Assembly (NCBI GenBank): GCA_031002005.1
Contig: CM061918.1
Location: 57,169,478 to 57,233,477, forward strand
Direction: 5' to 3'
DNA: 64,000 bases
Source of the DNA: Vandiemenella viatica
Lineage: Eukaryota; Arthropoda; Insecta; Orthoptera; Morabidae
The position numbers and the translations under genes are program-made. The notes under the pieces were generated by a model. It was not told where the DNA came from. It saw only the letters and a program-made list of their open reading frames with translations, and searched no databases. Positions 34,532 to 46,556 of this stretch are shown piece after piece (the stretch's first letter is position 1; every line of letters starts with the position of its first letter).

Positions 34532-35223
34532 CGTTTTGGGATCATCATTTCCATACCGTGCATGAGCAGTCCACCGTGCAGCAGTGGACGGAAAAGTTCT
34601 AGGCATCAATCAAAAATTATTATTCTACGAAACTGCTCGAAAACCTTACGATCGGTTATTTGGAACAACGAAATTCCCTGTGTCATTATTTTGTAGCATC
34701 TTCTCGTTCTTCGAAATTCAAACTGACTGAACTGGAGATAGTGTAGCTAAGGTATAGGGTTGAGAAGCTGTATTATGGATAATTCTCTTGATTTCGTAAT
34801 TTCTGATAACCCTGACGAGGCCAGTGTACTTGTAGCGAATTAATGAGATGATCGGTCTCTGTAGCAGGACGAACATTCAGCGCAAAGAGTACGATATAAA
34901 CCACTTGTCCTCTGCTGTAATGCAGAGAAGACGGCAGGATTAAAGAGGAAACAGTAGATCACAGACATCACGAAACGCAACACTGCTGGTTAGCTAGACA
35001 TTCATTCCGTCTCCCACAGTAAAACTATCTTTGCGTATTCTTGGAAATTCGAGGCTACCTTACGCTATACATGGTTGAGTATCATCATTTTAAGGATCCA
35101 GTCGCGCTGCCCAAATTGGTTCTCTAGTTAAACACTAAAGAACAAAAATAAACACTGTCCCATTTTTTTAATAATTTGACTCAATGAAATCAACTAGCAC
35201 GCGTGCCGTGTGAGTAGTGGTAC
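34532..35223. other. Intronic sequence, nothing recognised
   Basis: No coding pattern or nameable repeat between the truncated SINE and exon w7. Confidence 0.35.
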
Positions 35224-35350
35224 CTGTTGGTGGAGAGGTCCAGCAGCCGCAGCACTGGAAGGTTAAGCGGACCCTGGAAGGCCGTCAGACGGTTGTCGGC
35301 CAGTCGGAGCCTCGTCAACGTGTCTCCCACACCAGCCAGCGCGGCGCCGC
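35224..35350 (-). CDS. Chaoptin-like gene, exon w7
   Basis: The 127-nt exon enters in phase 1 (gtttcag|GC) and leaves in phase 2 (ACCAACAG|gtacc). It has two repeats, LTRLRLADNRL and LRLLDLSTNR. The donor falls inside the arginine codon that ends the second core motif. This phase decides which acceptor is used in w8. Confidence 0.85.
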
Positions 35351-36679
35351 CTGAAACAAACAGATCAGTCTTTGGAGTCAAGGGTCATAAGGGGACCATT
35401 ACTATTTGAGGGATTATAGGAATATTCGATCGTCGAGCGATGGCAATCGGCGATCACTGACGCCCTAAACGTGGCGTGGTGCTTGTGCGGTGAAGAATTC
35501 GCTTAGCTTCCAACCATCACCTGATTGTTCACAGTTCCTAATTTGAGGTCACTCCAAAGTGGCGCCACGAAGAATCTCTACTTACTGGCGGGCAGTCACC
35601 GAGAACAGTTAACCACTCTTCGGATCTGCTTGCGAGAGTCTACCACCCTTCCATTCACCTTTGTCTAACAGTTAACTATTCCAGTCTGTACTGATAAAAC
35701 CACTTACTACCGTTATTAGGGCTTAGCTTATCATTTGAAAGTTAGAATCTATTTTACGGCACGTTATCAACGTATCAAATCGTTGAGCCCAATAAATTGA
35801 TTCTATTGCAAGTCTCGCCTTACTTCAGATAGTTAGAACTTCAATCCATTTCTAACCATCTTTCTGTGACCGCAATCCACAGTGTGTTGGAACTTATCCC
35901 AAAAGAGCGCAACAATAAGCATCGAGCGGAGCTGCCTAGAGAACAGAAGAGGACGCTTCCAGATAGCCGGAATACCAGCAGATAAGGTCGTCATCTCACA
36001 GAACAGAATCCGCACACGACAATATCCTTGACCAATAGCCACCAGGCAGTAGATTTTGAGAAATGTAGTCCAAAGTCAAAAAAGCTGTGATATTGCGATC
36101 TGTTGTATACCGAATGTTTAACTATAAACGCTCCAGCTTCTATGAGATGTATAGCAGTCCACTGTAATATCAGGTTTTCATCTATCAGAAACCCGCGCAG
36201 TAGATACAGTAATCGTAAGAAAGTAGTGACTAGAGACACAGTATTTCATTCTGTAGTAAAGCCAAGGATTTACATGTTAACCTACCAGACCGCGGTGTCC
36301 AGTAGATCTCTCCGATGGGCACCGACCTGGAGGTTTTATTACGATCTTACCCTCCAAAGCAAACGTAGGGTTTTACCTCGCGTACACTACATTCAGCTCG
36401 AAACACTGATTTCTACCCTGAAGTGCTATGTCCAGAAAACTCCCAGACCGCAAGATAATGAAAGTGATATCATCGTCAACTGTAAAGCTCTTAAGAGTCC
36501 CGTATCGTGATCTTTTGTAAACATGCTGAAGAGTCCGGTCAAGAACTCACCCTCGTAGACATCAAAGAAGTGTCAGCGATATCGTTGACCACTCTAAACC
36601 TTGATTCACTATCCTGTAGCGCAGCGTTCCGAAGGTTGCCCACCTCAGAGAGATGGTGTCTTTGAGCATAGTGTTTCAC
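35351..36679. other. Intronic sequence w6-w7, nothing recognised
   Basis: I scanned both strands. A 135-codon plus-strand ORF near 36103 has no recognisable family or biased composition and is probably chance. Confidence 0.35.
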
Positions 36680-36980
36680 CTTGCAGCGCTCCGGCTAGAA
36701 GGTTCCCAGACAGGTCGACGGTGGCGAGGCGGCCGCAGTCGGCGAAGGCAGCGGCGGGCAGCTCTCGGACCACGTTGCGGGCCAGAGAGAGAGCCTCGAG
36801 GCGCGGACAGAAGGGCCGCAGCAGGTCTGCAGACAGGGCCGCCACCCTGTTGGAGCCGAGCTGCAGGTGGGACAGCCTGGGCAGACTCGTGAGGGCCGGG
36901 CCGGGCACCAGCAGCACGTTGTTGTCCACCAGCGACAGTCTCTGGAGCGACGGCAGGCCGTCGAACGTGCCGTCCTCCAC
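36680..36980 (-). CDS. Chaoptin-like gene, exon w6
   Basis: The 301-nt exon has a phase 0 acceptor (cgtgacag|GTG) and a phase 1 donor (CTGCAAG|gtgaa). It encodes about 100 residues and four LRRs, with cores LQRLSLVDNNV, LSHLQLGSNRV, LEALSLARNVV and LATVDLSGNLL. It is strongly GC-rich, so long antisense ORFs appear over it; these are shadows. Two phenylalanines in the repeats (GTFDG, AAAFA) are at the usual LRR F position. Confidence 0.9.
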
Positions 36981-37066
36981 CTGTCACGCAATAACCGCCA
37001 ACTTGTAATAATATGGCAGCCACCCGTGCTGATTGATTGCTTTGGCAAATATAGATTTAATTTATA

Positions 37067-37962
37067 TCTATAAAACCAAAACCGGGTATATTTGTGCCAG
37101 AAAAACTCGAAATCTACTGCGAAGATTTCGATGGGGTATTCACCGTTTTAAAGCTAAGAATCTCAGCTCAGTTGTTTGGTATGTCTTATACTTGTACCTT
37201 GCATAACGCCGGAACTTTAGATGAAATTCTGAACGTATGGTGAGGAATACCACAGATGGAACCACTAGATGCAGCATGCTTCGCACTAAACACACAATTA
37301 CAATGTCTCTGACCATAGCCTTTAATGAAAGCAATAAGATAACTTTACAATAATAACTATTTTTCACATTAAACAAAACTTGAAGCATTCTTTCCTTCAA
37401 TTCGGGATATTCATCCTTTAAATGCCATAGATAGCCGTAAAAACAACAGAGATTTTCTTTAACCACGATCTCTGGCAGTAGGCCCACAACTACATTGCCT
37501 CTGACTATCAGCATCAGTCTTCTGTTTGAATAAAATCACTTATTTACTATAATATTATTCTGGATTCACTTTTGATATTTTTATAAAAGGCTGAATCTGC
37601 GGAGTTAAAGTATCTGGCGTTTCGAGCAAAAAGTATATCTATTCACATAGCAACTGAATCAAATGAGTTCTAATACAATCTAGCGTTTTTTTAGTAATGT
37701 AGTAATGCAATTTCTTAACAAAATTAATGAAGCTTGACACACATGAATCTTTTCGGTTGAATCAATATAATGTACGTGCATATAAACTTTAACCCGCCAG
37801 TTTCTTGGTAGGTGGCGTATGAATCTAGATGGCTTTTAATCCCGAAAAAAGTTGGCGCGAATTTTATGAATCTTTGTACAAATGTTTCTCATTGTGGGAA
37901 CAAAAGTAGCGTACCAGTAAATCTACGCCAACTATACCGGGCAACGCCGGGAACTCCGCTAG
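37067..37962 (+). mobile_element. Helitron derivative (896 bp)
   Basis: Begins TCTATAAAACC after an A and ends accgggcaacgccgggaact with CCGCTAG before a T, the Helitron insertion signature. No Rep/helicase is left. A minus-strand stretch near 37350-37420 (KDEYPELKERMLQVL) vaguely resembles the C-terminal dimerisation segment of hAT transposases and may be captured debris. Confidence 0.65.
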
Positions 37963-39900
37963 TTCATTATATAACTTAAAAATCAATACTAAGAACAAAC
38001 GAAATGAGAAACTGCAACGTTAGCTTAAAAACAGAACGAAAAACAGCATAATCACATGTCTAGAAGCAGGCAGGTTTATTAGCTAACATGTTTACTGCAA
38101 TTTGTCTCGCTGACAAGTGTTATATGAGTGAGTTGCAAGTTTTCTCCAAAGACTGCAGTGTGTCGCGTAGCAGCTATGTTGTGGAAGGTTTGATCAGTAA
38201 TATTCTGATGAGTCTAAAATTTTCCACTGCGAAGCAGGTTTTTACATCTCGCAAACCAGTTCAGTTGGCACCACATGTGGCATTTCAGGGTTTGATGTGA
38301 TCACGGCGAACTGCTTGTTTGAAGGTGGGTTTGTGAACATTCTTCCTTCCACTTCTTTTCCACGGAGAACACTGTTAGTTGAATAGATATCACATTGTCT
38401 TGGAGGTAGGATACCAAACCTGGGGCAGTTTGGAAACTTGTTTTGCATTACAATTCTGCAGACTCCAGCTATTTTGTGCAATGCTGAATGAACCGTGGTG
38501 ATATGGAATCGACTTTGGGTTTTTATTCTAATTGTTACCCTCATGGTTGTGAATCGACTTTTTGGTATGATTGCTTTTCTCCCGGACTGGTGGCAAGTGT
38601 TCTGCCATTGAGTAGACCAGTGTCAGGACAGCATCTCTGAGACATTGTGGTTGTAAGATTTGGATGTTAGTTTGCCTGGGAGCATTCTGCACCTGAAACG
38701 AAATTGCTCTGAAGGGTTGAACAGAATCTCACGAATAATAGACTACTGACGCTTTATGACGAAATATCTAAACACATGGTGAACATAATAATCAATACAG
38801 CATGGTATTGCAGCTTGTAAGAACAGTGATTTCAGAAGTAGTCGTAAGTCATGCGGTTATTCTCCCTGAAACTTCACTACATTCTGAATTATCAGTAATA
38901 AAAGGCTAAGCTTAGACATGTGTCCTTAAAGCAGTGACCTCATGCTCTCGGCCTTTGTCACCAAGTAGTTCAAACTGTATCGCGATATAAACTACAATCG
39001 AAATATAGAGTTATGAATGTTATTTAATAATAACAGTTGTATTTAGTGAAGTATGTAGGATGAAATTATTTGTTGGAACACTTCATTGAACCCGTCATTT
39101 TTGACGGGTTCGGAAATTAGTATGCGAAATAAATATCAAGTAGTATATTTATTTATATAGTATTTTACGCTTTTATCAGGCGTCATATTAATCAAATATT
39201 CCACAATCGCAATACAAAATTTACAACGAAAACAACATCTCTAGGACAGCTGACACCCGCTGCTGGTAACCCAAACAATTAGCTCAGCGAGTAGATAAAC
39301 TACGGAGTGGTGTTACAACCACCAGATGTGATAGTTCACTTCTAAACAGCCATGATGAATGCCCCAGGTTGGGCGCCGAAACGTCAGAAATAAAACATCG
39401 ATCAAAGCAGCGCGAAACTCGTAAAAGTAAGTGGAGTATACTTATTTGCCTCGTGTCTTTCAATACTTGCCAATCCAGGTGTTTCATCATTCCCTCTTTT
39501 GAAAACTAACAGGCACGTAGAATTGTGCCCATAACGTGCATCCCATTATAGCCTCTTGTATCGACATCCATCTCAATGAGATTTTGAATTGGAATCTCTT
39601 ATTTATCGTTATTACTCTTCCCAGTATACATCCTCCACTAAGCCGTTTATCAATTAATCTGTTCAGATGTTAACATCTTATACTTTCCACTACCAATTAC
39701 AGGTCCACTTCTTCTGTTCATGGATCAGACTTTTAAGCCTATAACTTATTTACTCCGGCCATATTTTTCGGTATTTCCAATGTTCCGGATACCTACTGCT
39801 GTATCAAAATTCGTTCTTAATTCATTCGTCCTGTGTGTCGAATCTGTTTATCCCTTACAATGAAGTCCGACACATACAATATCTATCGTTCAGCCGACCA
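37963..39900. other. Intronic sequence with one motif-bearing fragment
   Basis: Mostly AT-rich and unassigned. Near 39350-39390 a segment reads gatgaatgccccaggttggg then cgccgaaacgtc, resembling the CTGANGA-hairpin-GAAA motif of the foldback elements. A 100-codon minus-strand ORF near 38242-38544 is not recognised. Confidence 0.35.
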
Positions 39901-39904
39901 GTAC

Positions 39905-39985
39905 AGATGTTTTCGCATCTGAGGAAGACGACGGAGCTAGTCGTCGAAATATCGTGTTTTCACAACACAATTCGTCGGTACACCC
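39905..39985 (+). other. Hairpin motif CTGAGGA ... GAAA
   Basis: Sequence ctgaggaagacgac, loop ggagcta, gtcgtcgaaat. The stem GACGAC/GTCGTC is perfect, and it is followed by atatcgtg as in the neighbouring foldback element at 40.3 kb. Confidence 0.5.
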
Positions 39986-40248
39986 GTGAAGACTTCATTG
40001 CAGTTATACACCAAGAAAGTCTCCGGTCTTATATTTATCTCTTCCTTCTACAATCAATCACTAATAGTACACATATAGAATTCCTTCTTAATATCTGTGT
40101 TAGTTATTTGGTCTCAATTCCAACATATCTTCATTCTTCATAAAAATCTCAGTTTTTTTTTACTTTAATCTTTCATTGAAAGATTCATTCAGTCTCCAGG
40201 TTTGTCTGCCACATATCAACAAAGGTAAAGCAGCTATTTCATAGAGTA

Positions 40249-40419
40249 TATAAACTGCTCTCGGGTGACTAGCCGAGTCAAGAGTGCGTTGTCACACGAT
40301 ATTTCGGCGACTAGATTCATTGCCGCCATCTTCTGGTAGATGGCGGCAATGTTCTAGTCGCAGAAATATCGTGTGACAACGCACTCTTGACTCGGCTAGT
40401 CACCTGGGAGCAGTTTATA
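40249..40419. mobile_element. Foldback palindrome (~80-bp arms)
   Basis: Arms read tgactagccgagtcaagagt, gttgtcacacgatatttc and cattgccgccatct, then return in inverted order. Arms are nearly identical with a loop of a few bases. A GAAATATCG block flanks a stem as in other copies of this foldback group. Confidence 0.88.
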
Positions 40420-41187
40420 CATTCTCAACGCCGAGAAAGACTTCGTTCTTATATATTTCATAGAGCTTTCCATTTTATTAAGACTTTTCTACATAGTACC
40501 ACCATGTTAATTTCTCACATAATAGTCATAATGATGAATAATCACACAAAATTTTTATTTTAATTTCTATGTTCCTTACAAGTTGAATTAAGTTTATATT
40601 ATTTTTCGCTGCGTGCTGAACCAATAAACTTGATATCCGTCTAGATTCCTATTTACCAGCTCACAGTCAATTCTCACATTAAAACTATACCACCTGAAAA
40701 TAACATAACCTCTGATGTTAACTCCATTAGAGAATCATTTATTAGAATAACGTATAGTAGTAGTCTGAATATAGCAACTTGGTATGCTTCCGTTCTCAGT
40801 TCGGTCAATGAATAGTTCGGGATAAAAATGAAAACAATTACCGTACGAACCCTTCATTATTGTTGTGAAAAGCCGAATTCAAGCAAAAAACAAAAAAAAT
40901 CAAAAAAATATTGAAAATACATCAGCTTACAAAAGATCCGTAGATTCATTAAACGTTACACCAATTTAAACAGAACATAATCATATCAGTTTGATATTTT
41001 CCCGATGAATTATAAAAATTGCGTGAAACGAAACAAAGTGAAAACAGGATGAACTAACACGATCAAACGAATTAAGCATTTTATACAAAACCAATGGAAA
41101 TCCAATAAAGAAACGGATCATTGATGGGAAACTAATTATAGAGCCGTTGATGGTTGATTATACTCTGTAATATTGAATCCTTGTTAC
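40420..41187. other. Intronic sequence, AT-rich
   Basis: Nothing beyond AT-rich intron sequence next to w5. Confidence 0.35.
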
Positions 41188-41334
41188 CGTTCGCAGCGTG
41201 TTGACGCCGAGGTCCAGCAGTCGCAGCTTCTCCAGTCCCTGGAAGGTGCCCGCAGAGATGCTGCCGATGCTGTTGCGGCTCAGGTCCAGCGATTCCAGCA
41301 GTGGCTGCGATGACAGTTGGCTGTTATCCAGCGA
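41188..41334 (-). CDS. Chaoptin-like gene, exon w5
   Basis: The 147-nt exon is phase 0 at both ends (gttccag|TCG and CGAACG|gtaac) and so is exactly 49 codons. It carries LESLDLSRNSIG and LRLLDLGVNTL. It is followed by a 4.2-kb intron that holds a Helitron, two foldback elements and low-complexity AT-rich sequence. Confidence 0.88.
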
Positions 41335-41634
41335 CTGGAACGACCAACAGACCATTATTTAGTACCTTCCGTGTAATGACAGGATTTCCTGTACACCAAT
41401 GGCTTCAATGTTCCAATTGCCAAGGAAATAAAGTAACTAGATATGAATAAATCATCTTGGTATGATATCGTGATAGAATGTGGCAGACCGCTTCTTTATC
41501 ACCGTATTTCCATTTCATCACATACTTATGAAGTCGAATTACTGAACGCTATCATCTTGTAGGTGACATCCTGCAGCTTGACGGGAGAACTACTTGTGAC
41601 GTGTGTGAGTGGAGACTTTCCCGGCGTATCGATG

Positions 41635-41801
41635 CAACAAAATCTTCTCGGGTGTCCAGCCGGATGGTGGTGTAAAAACACTCGACTGAGGCAGTCAGCT
41701 GAGAACAACTACAAGATACCTGATGAAGATAGCAGAGGCAGCTGTCGAAACGTCGTGTTTTTACACCACCATCCGGCTGGACACCTGAGAAGATTTTGTT
41801 A
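41635..41801. mobile_element. Foldback element with hairpin core motif
   Basis: Arms caacaaaatcttctcgggtg...ggatggtggtgtaaaaacac and their inverse flank a loop with ctgatgaagatagc, agaggca, gctgtcgaaacgtcg. Related fragments are at 26.4 kb (minus) and near 27.7 kb. Confidence 0.8.
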
Positions 41802-42177
41802 CTTGTGACGTGCTGAAGCATTTGTTCTTATCTGAGTCGCGATATTAGGGTTCTTTTAGTCTTTCTTTAATTCAAGGCTGTACTGTACGTGCTTCTCCCC
41901 AGTAGTTGCAACCTTTATTACACCAAAGTTCTTTCGCAGTGGATAAATACTAAAGAAAGAAGGTAAAGGTTGATTGATCCTTGGTCAGACGATTACTTCA
42001 GTATGGTGAAGTAATAAGGGATTTAAATGTTGGGTGCCAAGTACAGGAGTTACAGGGGGAATAAAAAGGGTAGCTTACTTGTGGAAATTGCTGCAGAATA
42101 CAATCAATAACTGATATGATAAAAGAACAAGATTATATCTTTGGATGACAAGACAAAAGTGATTTTTTCCCCTACAG

Positions 42178-42300
42178 GTTATGGTTTATTAATGTTGAGA
42201 TCGAGGCCTTTTGAAAGACCCATCCCGGTATTGGCCTGAAGTGATTTCATGAACCATGCAAAATCGATTTTTGGATGGCAGGTCGGAGATTTGCACCAAC
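42178..42300 (-). mobile_element. tRNA-SINE, degenerate
   Basis: Body phrases (gatcgaggccttttgaaaga, catcccggtattggcctgaa, gtgatttcatgaaccatg) are recognisable, with a large internal deletion. The head is lost. Confidence 0.6.
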
Positions 42301-42768
42301 TTATTCCTAATAGACAGTCGAGAGAGTGTTGGTAACTGTCGAGACGTATATTGGCGATAAGACTTGACCACAAATTGGCACTTGATTTCAGGGCCATTTT
42401 CTTTTGTAGGTATGAAAGTCAACTACTGAATAGATTACTGGAGGAGATACTGAATAATTTACAAAAATCCCCGAAAGAGTTTAAAATTAAATTTCGTAAG
42501 GAGTAAAAGTAAGTGGTGGAGAAACTGTACGCAACACAGGGGCATATGCCCCATTGTAATCAAATTAAATTAAACAGAGCTCAACATTTTGTGAAGTGGT
42601 TAACGACGATATAAGGTGTTGAAACATGGGGAAACATTGAAAACCATTGCAGAAACTCTGCCTCTATTGTGTACTACAATCTGCGTTCACTTTAACCCAT
42701 CAGCATTGGTCAAGCCTCGTAATATGAAAGCCCATAAAATTACGGGACATGGCAGGTAATGTAGTCAC

Positions 42769-42887
42769 CTTGATGAGGTTGGCGGACAGGTTGAGGTGCC
42801 TCAGCCCGATAAAGGTCTTGATGGCCGCTGTGGGAACCTCCCGGACAAAGTTCTGGGAGAGGTCGAGCTGCTCGAGGTTGTCCGCAC
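42769..42887 (-). CDS. Chaoptin-like gene, exon w4
   Basis: The 119-nt exon enters in phase 1 (cctcag|GT) and leaves in phase 0 (ATCAAG|gtgac). It encodes about 40 residues containing LEQLDLSQNFV and LRHLNLSANLI. It joins w3 as VFQG-ADN and continues the LRR ladder. Repeat spacing across both junctions is normal, so no exon seems to be missing on either side. Confidence 0.88.
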
Positions 42888-43249
42888 CTGAGGAACAACA
42901 GAAGACAATATACGTCGGTATTCGACATACCAATCGTGTATGAATAAAAGGAGACTTCCTTTTTACCACAGCCGATCAGTTATGAACAAGATACTTCAAA
43001 ACTCTCCGTTCGAATGACATTTTAATTTATTCTTCACAAAAATTTGCTAGACATGTACGTACGCAAAAATCTTTTTGTAGAATCCAAACAAATGATAATC
43101 ACACAACCCCTTTATCATCCGATAATAGTATACTGAGAAACATCCCAGTGGACTAGCGGTTTTTCTCTTTCTGCACGCCATTCCATATTCGACCGATTCG
43201 TCTCAGAAGTGATGTACCAACGATTCATCATACGTAAGATTGCACATCA

Positions 43250-43640
43250 AAAGCTTTTGAGAAACTATCCACACAGCACATTTTTACTGAATATTCTTCG
43301 CACCTTACTTGTAGCGATTTAGCGTAAGGGCAAATCCTTTTAATGATTATCTGCAAGCTTCCATAATTCACAACAGTTGCTGCACTGATTTCGCGAACAG
43401 TTATTCGTGAGCCACCGTGAATATGTTCCTGGTTTTGTAAAGTCGTTCAGGAACGACGTGCGACAGTGAGTTTAGAAATTATAGAAGTACTTAAGCCACC
43501 TGCAGATTTCTGGCTTTGAAACTGGCAACTGCAGAAGTGTGTACGCAATCTCTGCAAAGCTTTTGCTGGTTTGACTCCTTCATGTACTCTTAACTTAACA
43601 CGAAAGGCCTGTCCACTCATCGTGTTAATAACCAAACATA
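43250..43640 (-). pseudogene. mariner transposase relic, N-terminal region
   Basis: The minus-strand reading gives VHEGVKPAKALQRLRTHF (first HTH) and, after shifts, GSRITVREISAATVVNYGSL (second HTH), as in DD-type mariner proteins. The catalytic domain is missing. It lies between w3 and w4. Confidence 0.55.
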
Positions 43641-44045
43641 ACGACTGTAGCGACAAGCGTACAGTATTTAGCCTATCAATGCATTTATATTAAAAACGCA
43701 TTGTCTCCACGTTAACGAGCACTAAAGTATTCCTGGCTTATGTTTGATCACTCAGCGTTACTTATGTATGTACACCGCTGCTATGGGACATGCTATTAAG
43801 GTTCGACTGTACGTTCAGTAGCTTTTACAGGAGTAATATTATAAAGTGTTAACAGACAATTTTATTAATTTAAATGCTTTCTGTGTAATTTCCACTGTTT
43901 TGCTGCTTCAGGCCAGAGAAGTGTAATGAACAAATAGCACGATTTGTAGTCTCCAGATCGTTGGACACTTAGACCTCGCGAGCTACTCTAAAGCGTACTA
44001 TTTGCATTTCACCTCTTACGATACCTGCGTCAACCTATTAAGTAC

Positions 44046-44216
44046 CTTGGAAGACGTCGCTGTTGAACTTGTCCAGCCTGTTCCTGGAGAGACTGAGGTA
44101 GCGGAGCCTGGAGAGACCTTCCAGTGCTCCTCCCTCCAGCAGCGTGATGGAGTTGTAGCTCAGGTCAAGGCGCTCCAGCGAGGTCTGGCTGGAGAACGCT
44201 CCCGACAGCACAGTGT
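44046..44216 (-). CDS. Chaoptin-like gene, exon w3
   Basis: The 171-nt exon starts with two bases completing a glycine/aspartate codon (phase 1, atttgtag|AC) and ends in phase 1 (TTCCAAG|gtac). It encodes about 56 residues with two canonical repeats, LERLDLSYNSI and LRYLSLSRNRL. The phase fits w2 exactly, giving NRI-D-TVLSG across the junction. Confidence 0.88.
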
Positions 44217-44229
44217 CTACAAATAAATT

Positions 44230-44754
44230 ACGAGCGACATTAAACACAACAAATAACCTCGTCACCGTTGGGAATATTTGGCGTCACAGTCCCGCTACAT
44301 AGGGTCGATAGCAAACTCGAAGCAGTAGAAATTAAAATCATTACAAACGGAGGGACAGTGAATCATAAGATTACGAGTGAGGTAAGTAAGGAAAAAGTTC
44401 CCATAAAAATAAGTGTTATTGAGGAAATTTCAACAATCGGTTTTATATCGTATCTTATTAGGATTCGAACAAATTACTTTATTCTTCTGCAGATTTTAAG
44501 CTAGATCCTGTCTTGAATTGCTCAAATCCTACAAAAACATGTTCCACAGTTTTCTGATGCCGCCATGTCAAACACAATACCGTCCACTACATGTATATAT
44601 ATGTAGAGATGTTCTGGATACGTAAAATAAATACTAGTTGATAGCAAGTACACTAGTTGACAGGATAGGATTTGGAAGAACGAAATGTTGATCGCCGGGC
44701 TGCGGAGAGAACCACGTCCTCCCGAACATTAATATTTATTTCAATGCTCGGTAA
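44230..44754. other. Intronic sequence with tiny SINE trace
   Basis: Near 44685-44730, gagaaccacgtcctcccgaa resembles the SINE B-box side. No other signal. Confidence 0.3.
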
Positions 44755-45212
44755 GAACACATTATTCATCTGTGAACGTCTTGCTTGTTTCCGGGCGTAG
44801 GCGGTTATCATGGAGAGGTTTACTTCTTCAAGGGAATGTCTTGGAAGATGAAGTGTCCGTATGTGTTATTGTAGGAGTGGATGACTGTGATAGTGTGGGT
44901 TTTCAGTGTTGGACTACTCGTCCGAAAGACACCCAGGGGCCGCCAAACTCAATGCCGCCATCAGAAGGACGAATCAACATCTATAGCGTCGGATGCCCTC
45001 CTTACGTAAGCACTGAGGAGTGGTATCGGATTTAACCCACAGCTTTTGAGTTAAATCTGGTGATTAGGAATTGTGCATCACCACCTTTCCTACTCTGCCG
45101 GCCATGTCCTGATGATGAAAATATCCTCCACACTAGGACTCAAGCCACCGAACTCCGAGTTAGCGCTGGATACCATCACAATGCCGTATCCAACTGAGCT
45201 AACGGAGTAGTC
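44755..45212 (-). mobile_element. Second tRNA-derived SINE family
   Basis: On the minus strand it begins ctccgttagctcagttggat (a good tRNA A-box), followed about 50 bp later by a degraded B-box (ggtggcttgagtcct). A ~350-bp unique body follows. The head differs from the main SINE family, so the two derive from different tRNAs. It ends 108 bp short of the w2 donor. Confidence 0.5.
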
Positions 45213-45320
45213 AAGAACCTATTACTCTAGTACAATCGTCTTTTTGTCAATATGAATTGTCCTTGACACTGTACGACATTATGATGACTCATAAATGTGC
45301 GAATGACACTGTGGACTCAC

Positions 45321-45420
45321 CAATTCTGTTCCCAGCAAGCGAAAGCACGGCGAGAGACCTGGGTCCGTTCAGCGAAGCCGACGGAACAGCCGTCAACGCG
45401 TTGTCGTCCAAGATCAGCTC
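45321..45420 (-). CDS. Chaoptin-like gene, exon w2
   Basis: This short 100-nt exon begins in phase 0 after ttgtag and ends in phase 1 (AGAATTG|gtgag). It encodes ELILDDNAL, then a second LRR ending LSLAGNRI. Joining to w1 gives LQELILDDN, which keeps the 24-residue LRR period. No ATG lies in the correct frame, so simple ORF callers miss it and report a shadow frame instead. The long gap from w1 comes from repeat accumulation in the intron. Confidence 0.85.
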
Positions 45421-45538
45421 CTACAACAGACGAAACCAACAAAACACTTAATATACCGACTGCTTCGAGGATTGTTCGCAGTTCATTCCCATGTTTATTG
45501 TGAACTACAAAATCCATACAGCAAAAATAAAAAGTCAA

Positions 45539-45762
45539 ACCGAGTGTGGTGGACGAGCAGTAACGCTTTGGCGTCGCATTCGGAAGGACGCGAGTTCGAA
45601 TATCCGTCCAGGCATCCAGCTTTGGGTTTTTCCGTGGTTCTGCTTCCTTTAAAATTCCATGGCCGATTTTCTTCCTGTTCCTTGTCGCCAGCCATTTCCT
45701 GCCTGAATGAGCTCAAAGTCGACAAGACGTAAAGCCATTGGCAGAAAAAATAAAATAAATAG
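45539..45762 (+). mobile_element. tRNA-SINE, near complete
   Basis: A-box (gagtgtggtggacgagcag), B-box (gcgagttcgaatatccg), body (ttccatggccgattttcttc, gacaagacgtaaagccatt) and an A-rich tail. It has a deletion of the central aggcgaatgccggg block. Confidence 0.82.
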
Positions 45763-46217
45763 TTAAGATTGTAAACCATGTCCAGTGTGACAGACGTTCG
45801 AAGTTACTATATGCAGTGATTACTGCTTTAAAATTTGTTATTATTATTATTGTTAATTACCACACCATACAGTCCGTAGTTAATTTCTCTACATACGTAG
45901 TTTTGCATTATCTGAGTTTTATCTTCAATTCTTTCGCCATTTCAGTTAAGCTATTCAGCATATTCCCTGATAAAATATTTTGCTCCTTGACTCACCTATG
46001 AATGGAAATTTTTGCACTCCCCTTACACCTGAAATCGAGAACAAGTTTCTGATGGTCATTCATTCTCATCTATTTATTACTCCAAATACTTTTCCTGATA
46101 CCCATCCAAACCTATACATATAATAGAACTGTAAGCAGGGAAAGATATTGAAAAAATAGTTTGGGGCGCTATTCGTAAGCTGCTCAGTTTACTCATATAC
46201 ATATTTTGTCTTTCTTC

Positions 46218-46408
46218 CTCCGATGCGAATTCCCGTCTGGTCATCCAGATTTGGGTTTTCCGTGGTTTCCTCAAATTACTCCAGGTGAATGCCGTGATGC
46301 TTCCTTCAAAAGGCCATGGACGAATGGTTTCCCGTTCCTTTTTCCCAGTCCCATCCCGCATCTAATGACCTCGACGTCGACAAGGCGTAAAGCAATAAGT
46401 AAAAAAAA
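46218..46408 (+). mobile_element. tRNA-SINE, head truncated
   Basis: Starts inside the B-box side (cgatgcgaattcccgtctgg) and is otherwise close to consensus (gaatgccgtgatgcttcctt, ctaatgacctcgacgtcgac) with an A tail. Confidence 0.82.
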
Positions 46409-46556
46409 TTCTTCATGTCAATTTGTTCGTAAATTAGGATGAACGCACTTCAAGCAAAAAGTACTAGTCAGATTTTAATTCCTCTTGTGGTCCTGCTTAT
46501 ACGTTGAACGCGATTCCCGCAGAAACTACTGATCATATTTTGATTTATTTTATATA

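Noticed and set aside
36601..37048. Several long ORFs antisense or out of frame to exon w6
   Set aside because: They arise from the GC-rich LRR exon; only the minus frame with LxxLxLxxN spacing and matching splice phases is real.
38242..38544. 100-codon minus-strand ORF
   Set aside because: I recognise no family, it has no splice context in the LRR gene and no transposon borders, so I do not call it a gene.
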